Positions 43,859 through 56,083 of a stretch of DNA of 64,000 nucleotides are shown here, piece by piece. The stretch is from Azospira inquinata (GTDB taxonomy: Bacteria > Pseudomonadota > Gammaproteobacteria > Burkholderiales > Rhodocyclaceae), in NCBI RefSeq assembly GCF_018905915.1, contig NZ_CP064782.1:3213464-3277463 (forward strand), given 5' to 3'. Each line of letters starts with the position of its first letter. Position 1 is the stretch's first letter. The notes beneath the pieces were generated by a model that did no database searches, was not told the origin of the DNA, and was given only the letters and a program-made list of their open reading frames with translations. The position numbers and the translations under genes are program-made.

Positions 43859-44544
43859 GCTTGTCTTCCTTCCAGAATGGCTCGGGCCAGGGTCAGGTCC
43901 GCCCCGTAGGTCACCTTCAGATTACTCAGTTCCCCCCGCACCAGGCGGGGGTGGAGCCCCAGGGCTTCCACCGCCCCGGCCTCGTCCGTCACCCCGGGAT
44001 GGGCCGCCAGGGCCCGGCGCAGCAGGCCGTAGCGGAACATCTGGGGGGTCTGGGCCTGCCACAGTCCGTCCCGGGGCAGGGTGTCGGCTACCCGCTGCTC
44101 CCCATCGGCCCGCTTCAGGGTATCCGCCACGGGCACGGCCAGCAGGCCGCCCACCGGGTCCTGGGCCAATTCCCCGATGAGGCGCCCCAGGGCATCCCCG
44201 TTCAGGCAGGGCCGGGCGGCGTCATGGACCAGCACCCAGTCTTCCTCTGCCAGACAATCGGCCACCGCCTCCAGACCGTTGCCCACACTGGCCGCCCGGC
44301 TGGGGCCGCCGCAAAACAGGGGGCTCAGCTTAGGGCCCAGGGATTGCCATTCCTGGTTGGGCCAGAAATCGTCCTCCGGGGACAGCACCACCCAGACCCG
44401 TTCAATGTCCGGGCAGGCACAGAGGGCCGCCAGGGTGTGATAGAGCAGGGGACGCCCGCCGATGAGACAGTATTGCTTGGGCAGGGGGCCGCCGAACCGG
44501 GAACCGCTGCCCGCCGCAGGAACCAATGCATAGTGTTTAGCCAT
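43855..44544 (-). CDS. ispD: 2-C-methyl-D-erythritol 4-phosphate cytidylyltransferase
   Basis: A 229-residue nucleotidyltransferase upstream of and coupled to ispF. The CTP-binding loop is [18 protein letters not shown] (residues 8-25), with [11 protein letters not shown] and the late [12 protein letters not shown] segment typical of IspD. It acts on MEP and CTP in the cytoplasm. In many betaproteobacteria ispDF lie next to mfd; here mfd is about 4.3 kb away, divergent, with four genes between. Confidence 0.96.
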   Translation of the reverse strand: MAKHYALVPAAGSGSRFGGPLPKQYCLIGGRPLLYHTLAALCACPDIERVWVVLSPEDDFWPNQEWQSLGPKLSPLFCGGPSRAASVGNGLEAVADCLAEEDWVLVHDAARPCLNGDALGRLIGELAQDPVGGLLAVPVADTLKRADGEQRVADTLPRDGLWQAQTPQMFRYGLLRRALAAHPGVTDEAGAVEALGLHPRLVRGELSNLKVTYGADLTLARAILEGRQA

Positions 44545-44768
44545 GGGCCGATTTTACCAGTTGGCAGCCACCGCCTTGGGCCGGAGGCAGGGAAATAACC
44601 CGGGAGCGGATTTTCCCCACGCCATAAAAGGCTAGCCCCCAAGTCGCCGGGAAAGGGGTTCGGAGGGCCCCAAGCCCCGTCTTTATTGCTTTGCAGCATC
44701 ATTTCCCATTTGCACCGGGGGCGGGAATGGATACCATGGGCCACCTGTCTTTCCCGGGAAACCGCCCC

Positions 44769-46028
44769 ATGCAAGCCAACCTGATCACCGATGTGGGTCT
44801 GGAATTTTCCCAGGCCTTCCTCTCCAGTCTGGGCATCGGCCTCCTCATGGGCATGGAGCGGGAACGGAATCCCTCCTCCCGGGCCGGCCTGCGCACTTTC
44901 GCCCTCACCGCCCTGCTAGGCACCCTGGGAGCCATGCTCTCGGTGCGCTCCGGCACCCCCTGGCTGCTGGCCGTGGGCTTTCTCCTGGTGGGGGGCATGA
45001 TGCTGGCCGCCTACGTGGCCCATCCGGACCCCTCCGATCCGGGCACCACCTCCGTGGTGGCCCTGCTGCTCTGCTATTGCTTCGGCGCCATGACCTGGTA
45101 CGGGGACCGGACCCTGGCGGTAATGCTGGCCACCCTGGTCACCGCCCTGCTCTATTTCAAGGCGGAACTGCGCAATCTGTCCCAGAACCTGACCCGGCGG
45201 GACCTGATTTCCATGCTCCAGTTCGCCACCCTGTCCCTAGTCATTCTGCCCATTCTGCCCAATCAGGGCTTCGGTCCTTACAACGCCCTCAATCCCTACC
45301 AGATCTGGTGGATGGTGGTGCTCATTTCCGGGGTCAGCCTGGCCGGTTACGCCGCCCTGCGGGTCAGCGGCCAGCAGCACGGCGCCCCCCTCATGGGCAT
45401 TCTGGGGGGGCTCGCTTCCTCCACCGCCACCACCCTGATTTTTTCCCGCCACGCCAAGGCCCAGCCTGCCCTGGCGGGCCTCTCCCTGGTGGTGATCCTG
45501 ATCGCCAATGTGGTGGTAATGATCCGGCTGGTGCTCATTACCCTGGTGGTCCAGCCCGATCTGGTGCTCACCGTTCTCCCCATGCTGGCCTGCGGCACCC
45601 TGGTGGGGGTGGCCCTGATTATCGGCGCCTGGAAACTCCTGGGCGCCCGGGACGGTCTGCCGGAAATGGCCCTCACCAATCCTGCGGAAATCCGCACCGC
45701 CCTCACCTTCGGCTGTATTTACGCGATAGTGCTGGCCCTGGCCGCCTGGCTCTCGGACGTGGCCGGGGCCTGGGGCCTCTACGGTATCGCCCTGGTTTCC
45801 GGGCTCACCGACGTGGATGCCATTACCCTCTCTTCCCTGCGCCTCTACGGCCTGGGCAAACTACCCGGATCGGAGGCCATTACGGCCATACTTCTGGCCC
45901 TGCTAGCCAACCTGGTCTTCAAGCTGGGTATCGTCTTCGTGGTGGCCGGGGCCGCCCGGGGGCGGCGCATCGCCATCGCCTTCGCCCTCCTGGGCCTGGG
46001 CTCCGTGGCCGGTTGGGCCTTGAGCTGA
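44769..46028 (+). CDS. MgtC/SapB-family membrane protein with DUF4010
   Basis: A polytopic inner-membrane protein of about 419 residues. The N-terminal MgtC-like part contains SSLGIGLLMGMERER and RAGLRTFALTALLGTLGAML, the conserved acid/basic pattern of the family. The larger remainder is a DUF4010-type permease-like region with about eight further helices, including GGLASSTATTLIFSRHAK and VSGLTDVDAITLSSLRL. The start is uncertain: ATGs at 44727, 44736 and 44769 are all in frame, and none has an ideal ribosome site. Function is unknown; small MgtC relatives affect Mg2+ homeostasis or F-type ATPase. It precedes the AmmeMemoRadiSam genes by 125 bp. Confidence 0.85.
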   Translation: MQANLITDVGLEFSQAFLSSLGIGLLMGMERERNPSSRAGLRTFALTALLGTLGAMLSVRSGTPWLLAVGFLLVGGMMLAAYVAHPDPSDPGTTSVVALLLCYCFGAMTWYGDRTLAVMLATLVTALLYFKAELRNLSQNLTRRDLISMLQFATLSLVILPILPNQGFGPYNALNPYQIWWMVVLISGVSLAGYAALRVSGQQHGAPLMGILGGLASSTATTLIFSRHAKAQPALAGLSLVVILIANVVVMIRLVLITLVVQPDLVLTVLPMLACGTLVGVALIIGAWKLLGARDGLPEMALTNPAEIRTALTFGCIYAIVLALAAWLSDVAGAWGLYGIALVSGLTDVDAITLSSLRLYGLGKLPGSEAITAILLALLANLVFKLGIVFVVAGAARGRRIAIAFALLGLGSVAGWALS

Positions 46029-46153
46029 AATAAATTGCCGAAAGGGAGGGGACGCCCCCTGCCCTTTCAGCCCCCCCAACCAGGAACGCCCCGGGCTTGA
46101 AATTCTCCGCCGAGGGCTCATGATTAGCCCCATGGCATTCCCAGGAGTTGCCC

Positions 46154-47008
46154 ATGGTTTCCCCCACCCCGTCCCAGGTCCGCCCTCCCGCCGTCGCCGG
46201 GCTGTTTTATCCCGCTGATCCGGAGACCCTTCGCCTCCAGGTCCGGGCCCTGCTGGAAGCTCCCGAAGCGCCTTCCGCCCCGGCCCTGCCCGGCCCCCTC
46301 AAAGCCCTGCTGGTGCCCCACGCCGGTTACGTGTATTCCGGGGAAATTGCCGCCAGCGCCTACCGCCTCCTAGCCCCCTTGAAGAACCGTATTCAACGGG
46401 TAGTGCTCCTCGGCCCCACCCATCGGGTGCCGGTGCGAGGCCTAGCCCTGCCCGAGGCGGAGGCGTTTGCCACCCCCCTGGGCACCGTTCCCCTGGATGA
46501 ACCGGGCATGGGCGCCCTGGCCGATCTGCCCCAGGTTTCCCGGCGCCCGGACGTGCATCGGGAAGAGCATGCCCTGGAAGTCCAGCTCCCCTTTCTCCAG
46601 GTGCAACTGGGCCATTTCCATCTCCTGCCCCTGGCCGTGGGCATGGCCTCCCCGGAAGAGGTAGCCCAGGTATTGGAGCGGCTCTGGGGCGGCCCGGAAA
46701 CCCTGATTCTGATCAGCTCCGACCTCTCCCATTACCTTACCTACGGGGAAGCCCGGGAGCAGGACCAACAGACCTGGCAACGCATCCAGGCCCTGGACCC
46801 GGACCTGCGGCCGGAAGATGCCTGCGGCGCCCTGGCCCTGGATGGCCTGATCCTGGTCGCCCGCCGCCATGGTCTGATGCCCCTGCCCCTAGACCTACGT
46901 AATTCCGGGGATACGGCGGGGGACAAGCACCGGGTAGTGGGATACGGGGCCATGGCCTTCTGCGTCCCCCCCGCCCCGATTCCGGGAGATAACCATGGTC
47001 CCGCCTGA
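46154..47008 (+). CDS. AmmeMemoRadiSam system protein B (MEMO1-like)
   Basis: A 284-residue MEMO family protein; ATG 46154 follows AGGAG by 7 bp. It has the class III dioxygenase-like fold: LVPHAGYVYSGEIAASAY (first metal-type His), VVLLGPTHRVPVRG (second His), HREEHALEVQLPFLQ, then LILISSDLSHYLTYGEA and a C-terminal KHRVVGYGAMAFC. Human MEMO1 binds copper or iron through His/Cys residues; the bacterial reaction is unknown. It is the first of three genes that recur together in bacteria and archaea (MEMO, AMMECR1, radical SAM). The end overlaps the next gene by 14 bp. Confidence 0.92.
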   Translation: MVSPTPSQVRPPAVAGLFYPADPETLRLQVRALLEAPEAPSAPALPGPLKALLVPHAGYVYSGEIAASAYRLLAPLKNRIQRVVLLGPTHRVPVRGLALPEAEAFATPLGTVPLDEPGMGALADLPQVSRRPDVHREEHALEVQLPFLQVQLGHFHLLPLAVGMASPEEVAQVLERLWGGPETLILISSDLSHYLTYGEAREQDQQTWQRIQALDPDLRPEDACGALALDGLILVARRHGLMPLPLDLRNSGDTAGDKHRVVGYGAMAFCVPPAPIPGDNHGPA

Positions 47009-47582
47009 CAGCGCCCCGGGGGATGCCCGGCTCGGCCCCACCCTGCTGGCCCTGGCCCGCAATGCCATTGCCCGGGAACTGGGCCAACCGGAACAGCCGG
47101 AACCCCGGCCACCGGAGCGGCCCGCCCGTCTGGCCCAGCCCGGCGCCACCTTTGTCACCCTGACCCGCCGGGGGCAACTCCGGGGCTGCATCGGCAGCCT
47201 GGAAGCCTATCGCCCCCTGGCGGAAGATGTGGCCGTCAACGCCCGGGCCGCCGCCTTCCGGGACCCCCGCTTTGATCCGGTGGACGCCACCGAATATCCG
47301 GACATCGCCCTGGAAGTGTCCCTCCTCTCCGCCCCCGAGCCTTTTCCTGTACGGGACGAAGGAGATGCGTTGGCCCGGCTGCGCCCCGGGGAAGACGGAC
47401 TGGTCTTCACCTTCCAGGGACGGCGGGCCACCTTTCTGCCCCAGGTTTGGGAAAGTCTGCCGGACCCGGAAACCTTCCTCACCCAGTTAAAGCGCAAAGC
47501 CGGACTCCCCGGGGACTTCTGGGACCCGGAGGTCCGTCTGGAACGCTACCGGGTCCAGCATTGGCAGGAAAGCCAAAGTTAA
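46995..47582 (+). CDS. AmmeMemoRadiSam system protein A (AMMECR1 domain)
   Basis: A 195-residue AMMECR1 protein. The hallmark LRGCIGSLEAYRPLAEDV (about 55-72) holds the invariant Cys and Gly residues, followed by NARAAAFRDPRFDPV and late TFLPQVWESLPDPETFLTQL and KRKAGLPGDFW. The fold is known from structures, but the biochemical function is not. It starts inside the end of the MEMO gene (14-bp overlap) and is followed 11 bp later by the radical SAM gene, so the three are made as a unit. Confidence 0.93.
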   Translation: MVPPDSAPGDARLGPTLLALARNAIARELGQPEQPEPRPPERPARLAQPGATFVTLTRRGQLRGCIGSLEAYRPLAEDVAVNARAAAFRDPRFDPVDATEYPDIALEVSLLSAPEPFPVRDEGDALARLRPGEDGLVFTFQGRRATFLPQVWESLPDPETFLTQLKRKAGLPGDFWDPEVRLERYRVQHWQESQS

Positions 47583-47593
47583 GGCCTTTCCCC

Positions 47594-48688
47594 ATGGATA
47601 GGTCCGACTCCCCATCCCCCTTCCCGGCCCGCTGGTGGCATCCCCTGGCAGACGGCCGCCTCCAATGCGACCTCTGCCCCCGGGACTGCCGCCTCCAGGA
47701 TGGCCAGAAGGGCGCCTGTTTCGTGCGCCAGGCCCAGGGAGGGCAAATGGTGCTCACCACCTATGGCCGCTCCTCCGGCTTTTGCCTGGACCCGGTGGAG
47801 AAAAAACCCCTCAATCACTTCTACCCCGGCACATCCATCCTCTCCTTCGGTACCGCGGGCTGCAATCTGGCCTGCCGCTTCTGCCAGAACTGGGATATTT
47901 CCAAGGCCCGGGACATGGACCGGCTCCAGGAGCAGGCCGCCCCGGAAGCCATTGCCCAGGCGGCCCTAGGCCATGGGGCTCGAGCCGTGGCCTTTACCTA
48001 CAACGATCCGGTGATTTTTGCGGAATACGCCCTGGATACGGCGGCGGCCTGCCACGCCCGGGGCATTCAAACCGTGGCGGTGACGGCGGGTTATATCCAT
48101 GACCAGCCCCGGCGGGAATTTTTCGCCGCCATGGACGCCGCCAACGTGGACCTCAAGGGCTTTACCGAGTCCTTTTACCGCAGCCTCTGCGCCGGCCATT
48201 TACAGCCGGTGCTGGATACCCTGACCTACATCCACCGGGAAACGGACTGCTGGCTGGAAATCACTACCCTCCTCATCCCCGGGGAGAACGACAGCCCGGA
48301 AGAACTGGCGGCCATGAGCACCTGGATCGCCCGGGAACTGGGCCCGGACGTACCCCTCCATTTCACCGCCTTTCATCCGGACTGGAAAATGGGGGATACC
48401 CCGCCCACGCCCCTGGCCACCCTGACCCGGGCCCGGGCCATCGCCCGAGACGCCGGGCTCCACTACGTTTATACGGGCAATGTGCATGACCCGGAGGGGG
48501 GCACCACCTATTGCCCCCATTGCCACACCGGGGTGATACGCCGGGATTGGTATGACATCACCGACTACCGCCTGGATAGCCAGGGCCGCTGCCCGGATTG
48601 CGGCACGCCCCTGGCGGGGCGATTCGGCCCGGTTCCGGGGACTTTCGGCGCCCGGCGCATTCCGGTGCGCCTGGAAACGCCGGACTGA
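47594..48688 (+). CDS. AmmeMemoRadiSam system radical SAM enzyme
   Basis: A 364-residue pyruvate-formate-lyase-activase-like radical SAM protein. I start at ATG 47594 (MDRSDSPSPFPARWWHP); the frame upstream is the shadow of the AMMECR1 gene. An N-terminal zinc-like site (CDLCPRDCRL...ACFVR) precedes the radical SAM motif CNLACRFCQNW (4Fe-4S), then YNDPVIFAEYA, TAGYIHD and the conserved VDLKGFTESFYRSL. A C-terminal CPHC...CPDCG site follows. The enzyme is thought to act with the MEMO and AMMECR1 partners on an unidentified substrate. An 11-bp-stem hairpin downstream ends the operon. Confidence 0.93.
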   Translation: MDRSDSPSPFPARWWHPLADGRLQCDLCPRDCRLQDGQKGACFVRQAQGGQMVLTTYGRSSGFCLDPVEKKPLNHFYPGTSILSFGTAGCNLACRFCQNWDISKARDMDRLQEQAAPEAIAQAALGHGARAVAFTYNDPVIFAEYALDTAAACHARGIQTVAVTAGYIHDQPRREFFAAMDAANVDLKGFTESFYRSLCAGHLQPVLDTLTYIHRETDCWLEITTLLIPGENDSPEELAAMSTWIARELGPDVPLHFTAFHPDWKMGDTPPTPLATLTRARAIARDAGLHYVYTGNVHDPEGGTTYCPHCHTGVIRRDWYDITDYRLDSQGRCPDCGTPLAGRFGPVPGTFGARRIPVRLETPD

Positions 48689-48697
48689 GACTGAGCC

Positions 48698-48742
48698 GGG
48701 CGTAGAAACCCCTCCGCCAGGCAGGGCTTTCTACGCCCATTT
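48698..48742 (+). terminator. Terminator after the AmmeMemoRadiSam operon
   Basis: A perfect 11-bp inverted repeat (48698-48708 with 48728-48738), 19-nt loop, followed by ATTTT. It lies 10 bp after the radical SAM stop codon. Confidence 0.75.
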
Positions 48743-48781
48743 TCGCCGGCCCACCGCCTCCGGCCACCGGTCCCAATCCGC

Positions 48782-48787
48782 TATAAT
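48782..48787 (+). promoter_or_regulatory. Probable -10 element of mfd
   Basis: TATAAT is a perfect sigma-70 -10 hexamer in a GC-rich context, between the preceding terminator and the mfd start region. No good -35 lies at 16-18 bp, so the promoter may be activator-dependent or weak. Confidence 0.55.
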
Positions 48788-48842
48788 CCACCCTCCTGCC
48801 GCCCCGAACCCGGCCTTGCCGCCCAGTTGGGGCGTGCTGGCG

Positions 48843-52370
<3,528 letters not shown>

Positions 52371-52398
52371 TGAGGCGGCTTGCCCGCCCCCCCAGACC

Positions 52399-53475
52399 AT
52401 GAACGTTTCCGACATCGACAACATCAATATCGCCGCTTTTGATCCCATGCCTACCCCGGCGGAGCTGATCGCCCGCCAACCCCTGTCTGACCGGGCCGCT
52501 GCTGTGGTGCGCCAGGGCCGTCAGGATCTGAGCAATATCCTCGACCGGAAGGATCACCGCCTGTTCGCCGTAGTGGGCCCCTGCTCCATCCACGACCCGG
52601 TGGCCGGGCTGGATTACGCCCGGCGCCTCAAGGCCCTGGCGGACGAAGTGTCCGACACCCTGCTCCTGGTCATGCGGGTCTATTTTGAAAAGCCCCGTAC
52701 CACCGTGGGTTGGAAGGGCTACATCAACGACCCCTTCATGGACGATTCCTTCCAGGTGGATGTGGGCATGTCCAAGGCCCGGGATTTTCTCCTCCAGGTC
52801 AATGAAATCGGCCTGCCCGCCGGTACCGAGGCCCTGGACCCCAATTCTCCCCAATACTATGGGGATCTGATTTCCTGGACCGCCATCGGCGCCCGCACCA
52901 CCGAATCCCAGACCCACCGGGAAATGTCCTCCGGCCTGTCCACCCCTGTGGGCTTCAAAAACGGCACGGACGGCAATATGGACATCGCCATCAACGCCAT
53001 TCTCTCCGCCTCCAAGCCCCACAGCTTCCTGGGCATTAACGAGGCGGGCCAGGTGGCCATCGTGCGCACCAAGGGCAACCATTACGGCCACGTGGTACTG
53101 CGGGGTGGCGGCGGCCGGCCCAATTACGACACGGTTTCCGTCTCCATGGCGGAACAGGCCCTGACCAAGGCCAAGCTGCCCAACAATATCGTGGTGGATT
53201 GCTCCCACTCCAACAGCTTCAAGAAGCCCGAGCTCCAGCCCCTGGTCATGGCCGACGTGGTCAATCAAATCCGCTTGGGCAACCAATCCCTGGTGGGGGT
53301 GATGATCGAGTCCAATATCGTCGCAGGCAGCCAGTCCATTCCGGCGGACCTGTCCCAGCTCAAGTACGGCTGTTCGGTCACCGACGCCTGCGTGGATTGG
53401 GACACCACGGAAAAAATGATCCGGGAAGCCGCTACCCTGCTGCGGGACGTGCTCCCCGGCCGCCTGGGCGCTTAA
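52399..53475 (+). CDS. aroG: 3-deoxy-7-phosphoheptulonate synthase (AroG-type class I)
   Basis: A 358-residue DAHP synthase that joins PEP and erythrose 4-phosphate at the entry of the shikimate pathway. Class I-alpha motifs include VVGPCSIHDP, MRVYFEKPRTTVGWKGYINDP, GARTTESQTHREMSSGL, VLRGGGGRPNYD and VDCSHSNSFK. The N-terminal region (NIAAFDPMPTPAEL) resembles the feedback-sensing segment of AroF/G/H types; which amino acid inhibits it cannot be told reliably. It follows mfd by 28 bp, so may be co-transcribed with it. Confidence 0.94.
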   Translation: MNVSDIDNINIAAFDPMPTPAELIARQPLSDRAAAVVRQGRQDLSNILDRKDHRLFAVVGPCSIHDPVAGLDYARRLKALADEVSDTLLLVMRVYFEKPRTTVGWKGYINDPFMDDSFQVDVGMSKARDFLLQVNEIGLPAGTEALDPNSPQYYGDLISWTAIGARTTESQTHREMSSGLSTPVGFKNGTDGNMDIAINAILSASKPHSFLGINEAGQVAIVRTKGNHYGHVVLRGGGGRPNYDTVSVSMAEQALTKAKLPNNIVVDCSHSNSFKKPELQPLVMADVVNQIRLGNQSLVGVMIESNIVAGSQSIPADLSQLKYGCSVTDACVDWDTTEKMIREAATLLRDVLPGRLGA

Positions 53476-53495
53476 AGGGGATCGATAACCCCAAT

Positions 53496-53538
53496 GGGGG
53501 CGGATGAGCGGGAAACTTTCCCCCGGCAGTCCGCCCCC
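53496..53538 (+). terminator. Inverted repeat after aroG
   Basis: Arms GGGGGCGGA (53496-53504) and its complement (53530-53538) enclose 25 nt, 20 bp past the aroG stop. The same 9-bp arm pair forms the hairpin at 1807-1832. There is no T-run, so the terminator call is tentative. Confidence 0.45.
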
Positions 53539-53655
53539 ACAACCTGCACCCCTTAGGCGCGCCGGTATTCGCTTCACTAAGACTTGATCCGCCCCGGCCT
53601 CGGCCCGGGGCTTTGCTTTTGCCCATTGCCAACCCCTCACCCCATACTCCCGCCC

Positions 53656-54498
53656 ATGTTCGATCTGGTTGTCCAAGGGGGCGCCGTCCCCACCTTTCTC
53701 ATCGAAGCCATTGTTGCCGCCACCGGTGCCCAGGCCGTCCAGCCCCGGCCTCCCCGGGTCGTGCGTTTTTCCCAGGCCCGGCGGGAGCCGGCCTTCGCCC
53801 CGGTGGCCGCCCAGCTGGAAGCGGAAGGCCTGGACTGGGCCTTTGTTCCCGCGGGCAAAGGGCTGGAGGACTACGGTCTGATCGCCTTTGACATGGATTC
53901 CACCCTGATTACCATCGAGTGCATCGACGAACTGGCGGACTTTGCGGGGAAAAAGGCGGAAGTGTCGGCCATTACCGCCGCCGCCATGCGGGGGGATATC
54001 GATTATCAGGAAAGCCTGAAACGCCGGGTGGGCGTGCTGGCCGGCCTGGATGCCCGGGTGCTGGCCCGGGTTTTCGCCGAACGGCTCAAGCTTTCCCCGG
54101 GCGCCCGGGAATTGATTGAGGCGGCCAAGGCGGCGGGGCTGCGCACCGCCCTGTTATCCGGCGGCTTCACCTATTTCACCGAACGCCTGCGCATTGAGCT
54201 GGGCCTGGATTTCGCCACCTCCAATGAGCTGGAAATCCAGGGGGGCAAACTCACCGGCCGGGTTATCGGCCAGGTGGTGGATGCCCAGGCCAAGGCCCAG
54301 CATCTGGCCCGGCTGCGGGAGCAGTTCGGCTTGAGCCGGGAACAGGTCATTGCCGTGGGTGACGGGGCTAACGACCTGCGCATGATGGGAGAATCGGGTC
54401 TGTCCGTGGCCTACCACGCCAAGCCCGCCACCCGGGAAAAGGCCGCCGTGGCCATTAATTTCGGCGGTCTAGACAGCATTCTGAATTTCTTTGCCTGA
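53656..54498 (+). CDS. serB: Phosphoserine phosphatase
   Basis: A 280-residue HAD-family phosphatase for the last step of serine synthesis. ATG 53656 (MFDLVVQGGAVP) fits; the frame upstream is GC-rich noise. A short ACT-like N-terminal part (1-75) precedes the catalytic domain: nucleophile Asp in AFDMDSTLITIECIDE, motif II LLSGGFTYFTERL, then Lys-containing VDAQAKAQHL and motif III/IV VGDGANDLRMM. It ends INFGGLDSILNFFA. Serine made here is the substrate for CysE further along the window. Confidence 0.95.
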   Translation: MFDLVVQGGAVPTFLIEAIVAATGAQAVQPRPPRVVRFSQARREPAFAPVAAQLEAEGLDWAFVPAGKGLEDYGLIAFDMDSTLITIECIDELADFAGKKAEVSAITAAAMRGDIDYQESLKRRVGVLAGLDARVLARVFAERLKLSPGARELIEAAKAAGLRTALLSGGFTYFTERLRIELGLDFATSNELEIQGGKLTGRVIGQVVDAQAKAQHLARLREQFGLSREQVIAVGDGANDLRMMGESGLSVAYHAKPATREKAAVAINFGGLDSILNFFA

Positions 54499-54636
54499 GG
54501 CCGGGGCCGCCGTGTCCGACATACCGGAACGGTCAGCCCCCCTTCAGCCGGGCCGGGGAAAATGCCGGACTTCCCTACCGTTTTCCCCCACTGGCCCCGC
54601 CATTTTTGAACCTTGCCGTTTTACGGGAGTTTTCCC

Positions 54637-55176
54637 ATGTCGTTGATGCCTGCTTTCCGCCCTGCCCTGACCGCCCTCCTGGCCCTGTCCCTCTTGGCCG
54701 GTTGTGCCAGCAACAAGACCCACCATGATCGGGAGGCCTTTGCCGGGGACCCCCGCCATCGTCAGGATTTCATCGTGCCCGCCACCCCGGTGTGCGAAGC
54801 CGCCAATCGGGTGCTCCTGGGGGATGGCTATGTGATGACCAAGGACATTAAGCCCGAATCCCTCAGCTTCATCGGCAGCAAGGAATTCCGGGAGGATGAG
54901 GAAAACCGGGCCCTGTTGCGGGTTTACGTGACCTGCATTTCCCGGGACAAGGGCTCCAGCCTATTCGTCACCGCCACGGAAGAGCGTTTCGACATCAAGA
55001 GCGCCCACAAGAGCACCTCCATCAGCCTGCCCCTGGTACTCCCTATTTCCGTCAGCAGTTCCAGCGAAACCCAGGGGGAACTGAAAACCCAGGGGGAAAC
55101 CATCGACGACAAGGGCTTCTATCAGCGCTTCTATAAAGCGGTGCGCAAGGAACTGGCCCTGCCGGACAACGACTGA
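54637..55176 (+). CDS. DUF2242-type lipoprotein
   Basis: A 179-residue lipoprotein; ATG 54637 follows GGGAG by 7 bp. The N-terminus (RPALTALLALSLLAGCAS) is a lipobox signal, with Cys at about residue 23. The mature part has QDFIVPATPVCEAANRVLLGDGYVM, ESLSFIGSKEFREDEENRALLRVYVTC, and ISLPLVLPISVSSSSETQGELKTQGETI, which fit DUF2242 as I remember it. Function is unknown; outer-membrane or periplasmic location is likely. It ends before a short heptamer repeat. Confidence 0.8.
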   Translation: MSLMPAFRPALTALLALSLLAGCASNKTHHDREAFAGDPRHRQDFIVPATPVCEAANRVLLGDGYVMTKDIKPESLSFIGSKEFREDEENRALLRVYVTCISRDKGSSLFVTATEERFDIKSAHKSTSISLPLVLPISVSSSSETQGELKTQGETIDDKGFYQRFYKAVRKELALPDND

Positions 55177-55283
55177 GCCGCATCCCTCCAGGAGGCTGTA
55201 GCTGGGGGCGGAAAGGGAACAGCCGTGGTCCCTGGTTCGAAGGGCTTTCAATCGCCCCCACCAGAACAGACACCGCACCGCCC

Positions 55284-55311
55284 AGAGCCTAGAGCCTAGA
55301 GCCTAGAGCCC
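55284..55311. repeat. Heptanucleotide tandem repeat, 4 copies
   Basis: AGAGCCT occurs three times and AGAGCCC once, directly repeated, in the gap between the DUF2242 gene and the convergent hypothetical gene. Confidence 0.95.
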
Positions 55312-55447
55312 AGAAAGGGACGGCCAGACCCGCCCCCAGTTCCCTAGTTTTCCGCTTTCCGAATCCCCATGGAGCCTGAGCCCCGTTTCCCTCGGCTTTC
55401 CGGCTTGCCGACTGACCAGCCTCTTGGGTCAGCCCCCCCAGGGACTT

Positions 55448-55810
55448 TCAGTCTTTTTCCAGAAATTCCTGGCGTTTACGCCGCAGGCCTTCCGGCATAC
55501 GCAGGGTTTGCCGGTCCCAGCCTTCCATATCCAGCACCCGGTCCAGGCAATCTTCCAGGGTAGCCATGGCCCCCAGGGCGGCGGCGGCGATTTCCCGATG
55601 GACGGTCAGCCCCGTTTCTCCTTCCCCGCCCAGGGCCTGGGTCTCGCAATTGCGCTGATAGGCGTGGAGCTGGCGCAGATTGCGGATGGCCGCCGCCACC
55701 TGGGCCGGGCAGGCGCACATATAGACGGTGGCTTCATCCACGATACGTTCCAGTTGCCGATCGCTAAAGCGCTGGGCCGGTGGGCTAGGTTCTTCCATGG
55801 GGCTCTCCAA
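55448..55810 (-). CDS. Hypothetical 120-residue protein after the isc operon
   Basis: A small, soluble, Glu/Arg-rich helical protein without a signal peptide. Segments FSDRQLERIVDEATVYMCACPAQVAAAIRNLRQLHAYQ and GAMATLEDCLDRVLDMEGWDRQTLRMPEGLRRKRQEF are the most distinctive; three Cys occur, two as CAC. Homologues in my memory occur beside isc genes of other betaproteobacteria, but I cannot name a function. It lies 66 bp past iscX on the same strand, with a strong terminator between, so it may need read-through or its own promoter. An alternative start is Met at residue 5. Confidence 0.75.
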   Translation of the reverse strand: MESPMEEPSPPAQRFSDRQLERIVDEATVYMCACPAQVAAAIRNLRQLHAYQRNCETQALGGEGETGLTVHREIAAAALGAMATLEDCLDRVLDMEGWDRQTLRMPEGLRRKRQEFLEKD

Positions 55811-55841
55811 AATAAAAAAGCGCCTGCCTGGGGCAAGCGCT
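55811..55841 (-). terminator. Terminator of the isc operon after iscX
   Basis: On the - strand a 10-bp stem with one G-T pair (55832-55841 with 55819-55828) and a 3-nt loop is followed by TTTTTTATT. It sits about 36 bp after the iscX stop. Confidence 0.9.
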
Positions 55842-55876
55842 GGGGATGGGGATAGAGGCCCGTTGCCGGGCCCGGG

Positions 55877-56071
55877 TTATTCCCTTTCCTCGATCCAGGC
55901 AGCCTGGATGGCCTCCAACACCTTTTCGCCGCAACGCTTGTCGTCATCGGCGAAGCCAGGCAGGGCCTTCACCCAGTTCATTAAATCCACAAAATTCACC
56001 TTCAGGGGATCCACATCCGGGTGGGTATCCACCAATTCTTCCGCAATACGGTTTACGTCAGTCCATTGCAT
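55877..56071 (-). CDS. iscX: Fe-S assembly protein IscX
   Basis: A 64-residue acidic protein of full IscX length: MQWTDVNRIAEELVDTHPDV, then VNFVDLMNWVKALPGFADD and EKVLEAIQAAWIEERE. IscX binds IscS at the frataxin-competing surface and modulates sulfur release. It is the last gene of the isc operon, before the terminator. Confidence 0.94.
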   Translation of the reverse strand: MQWTDVNRIAEELVDTHPDVDPLKVNFVDLMNWVKALPGFADDDKRCGEKVLEAIQAAWIEERE

Positions 56072-56083
56072 GACGTCCCTCCT

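Noticed and set aside
48552..48842. 97-residue N-terminal extension of Mfd
   Set aside because: It overlaps the end of the radical SAM gene and a terminator, and lies before the TATAAT element.
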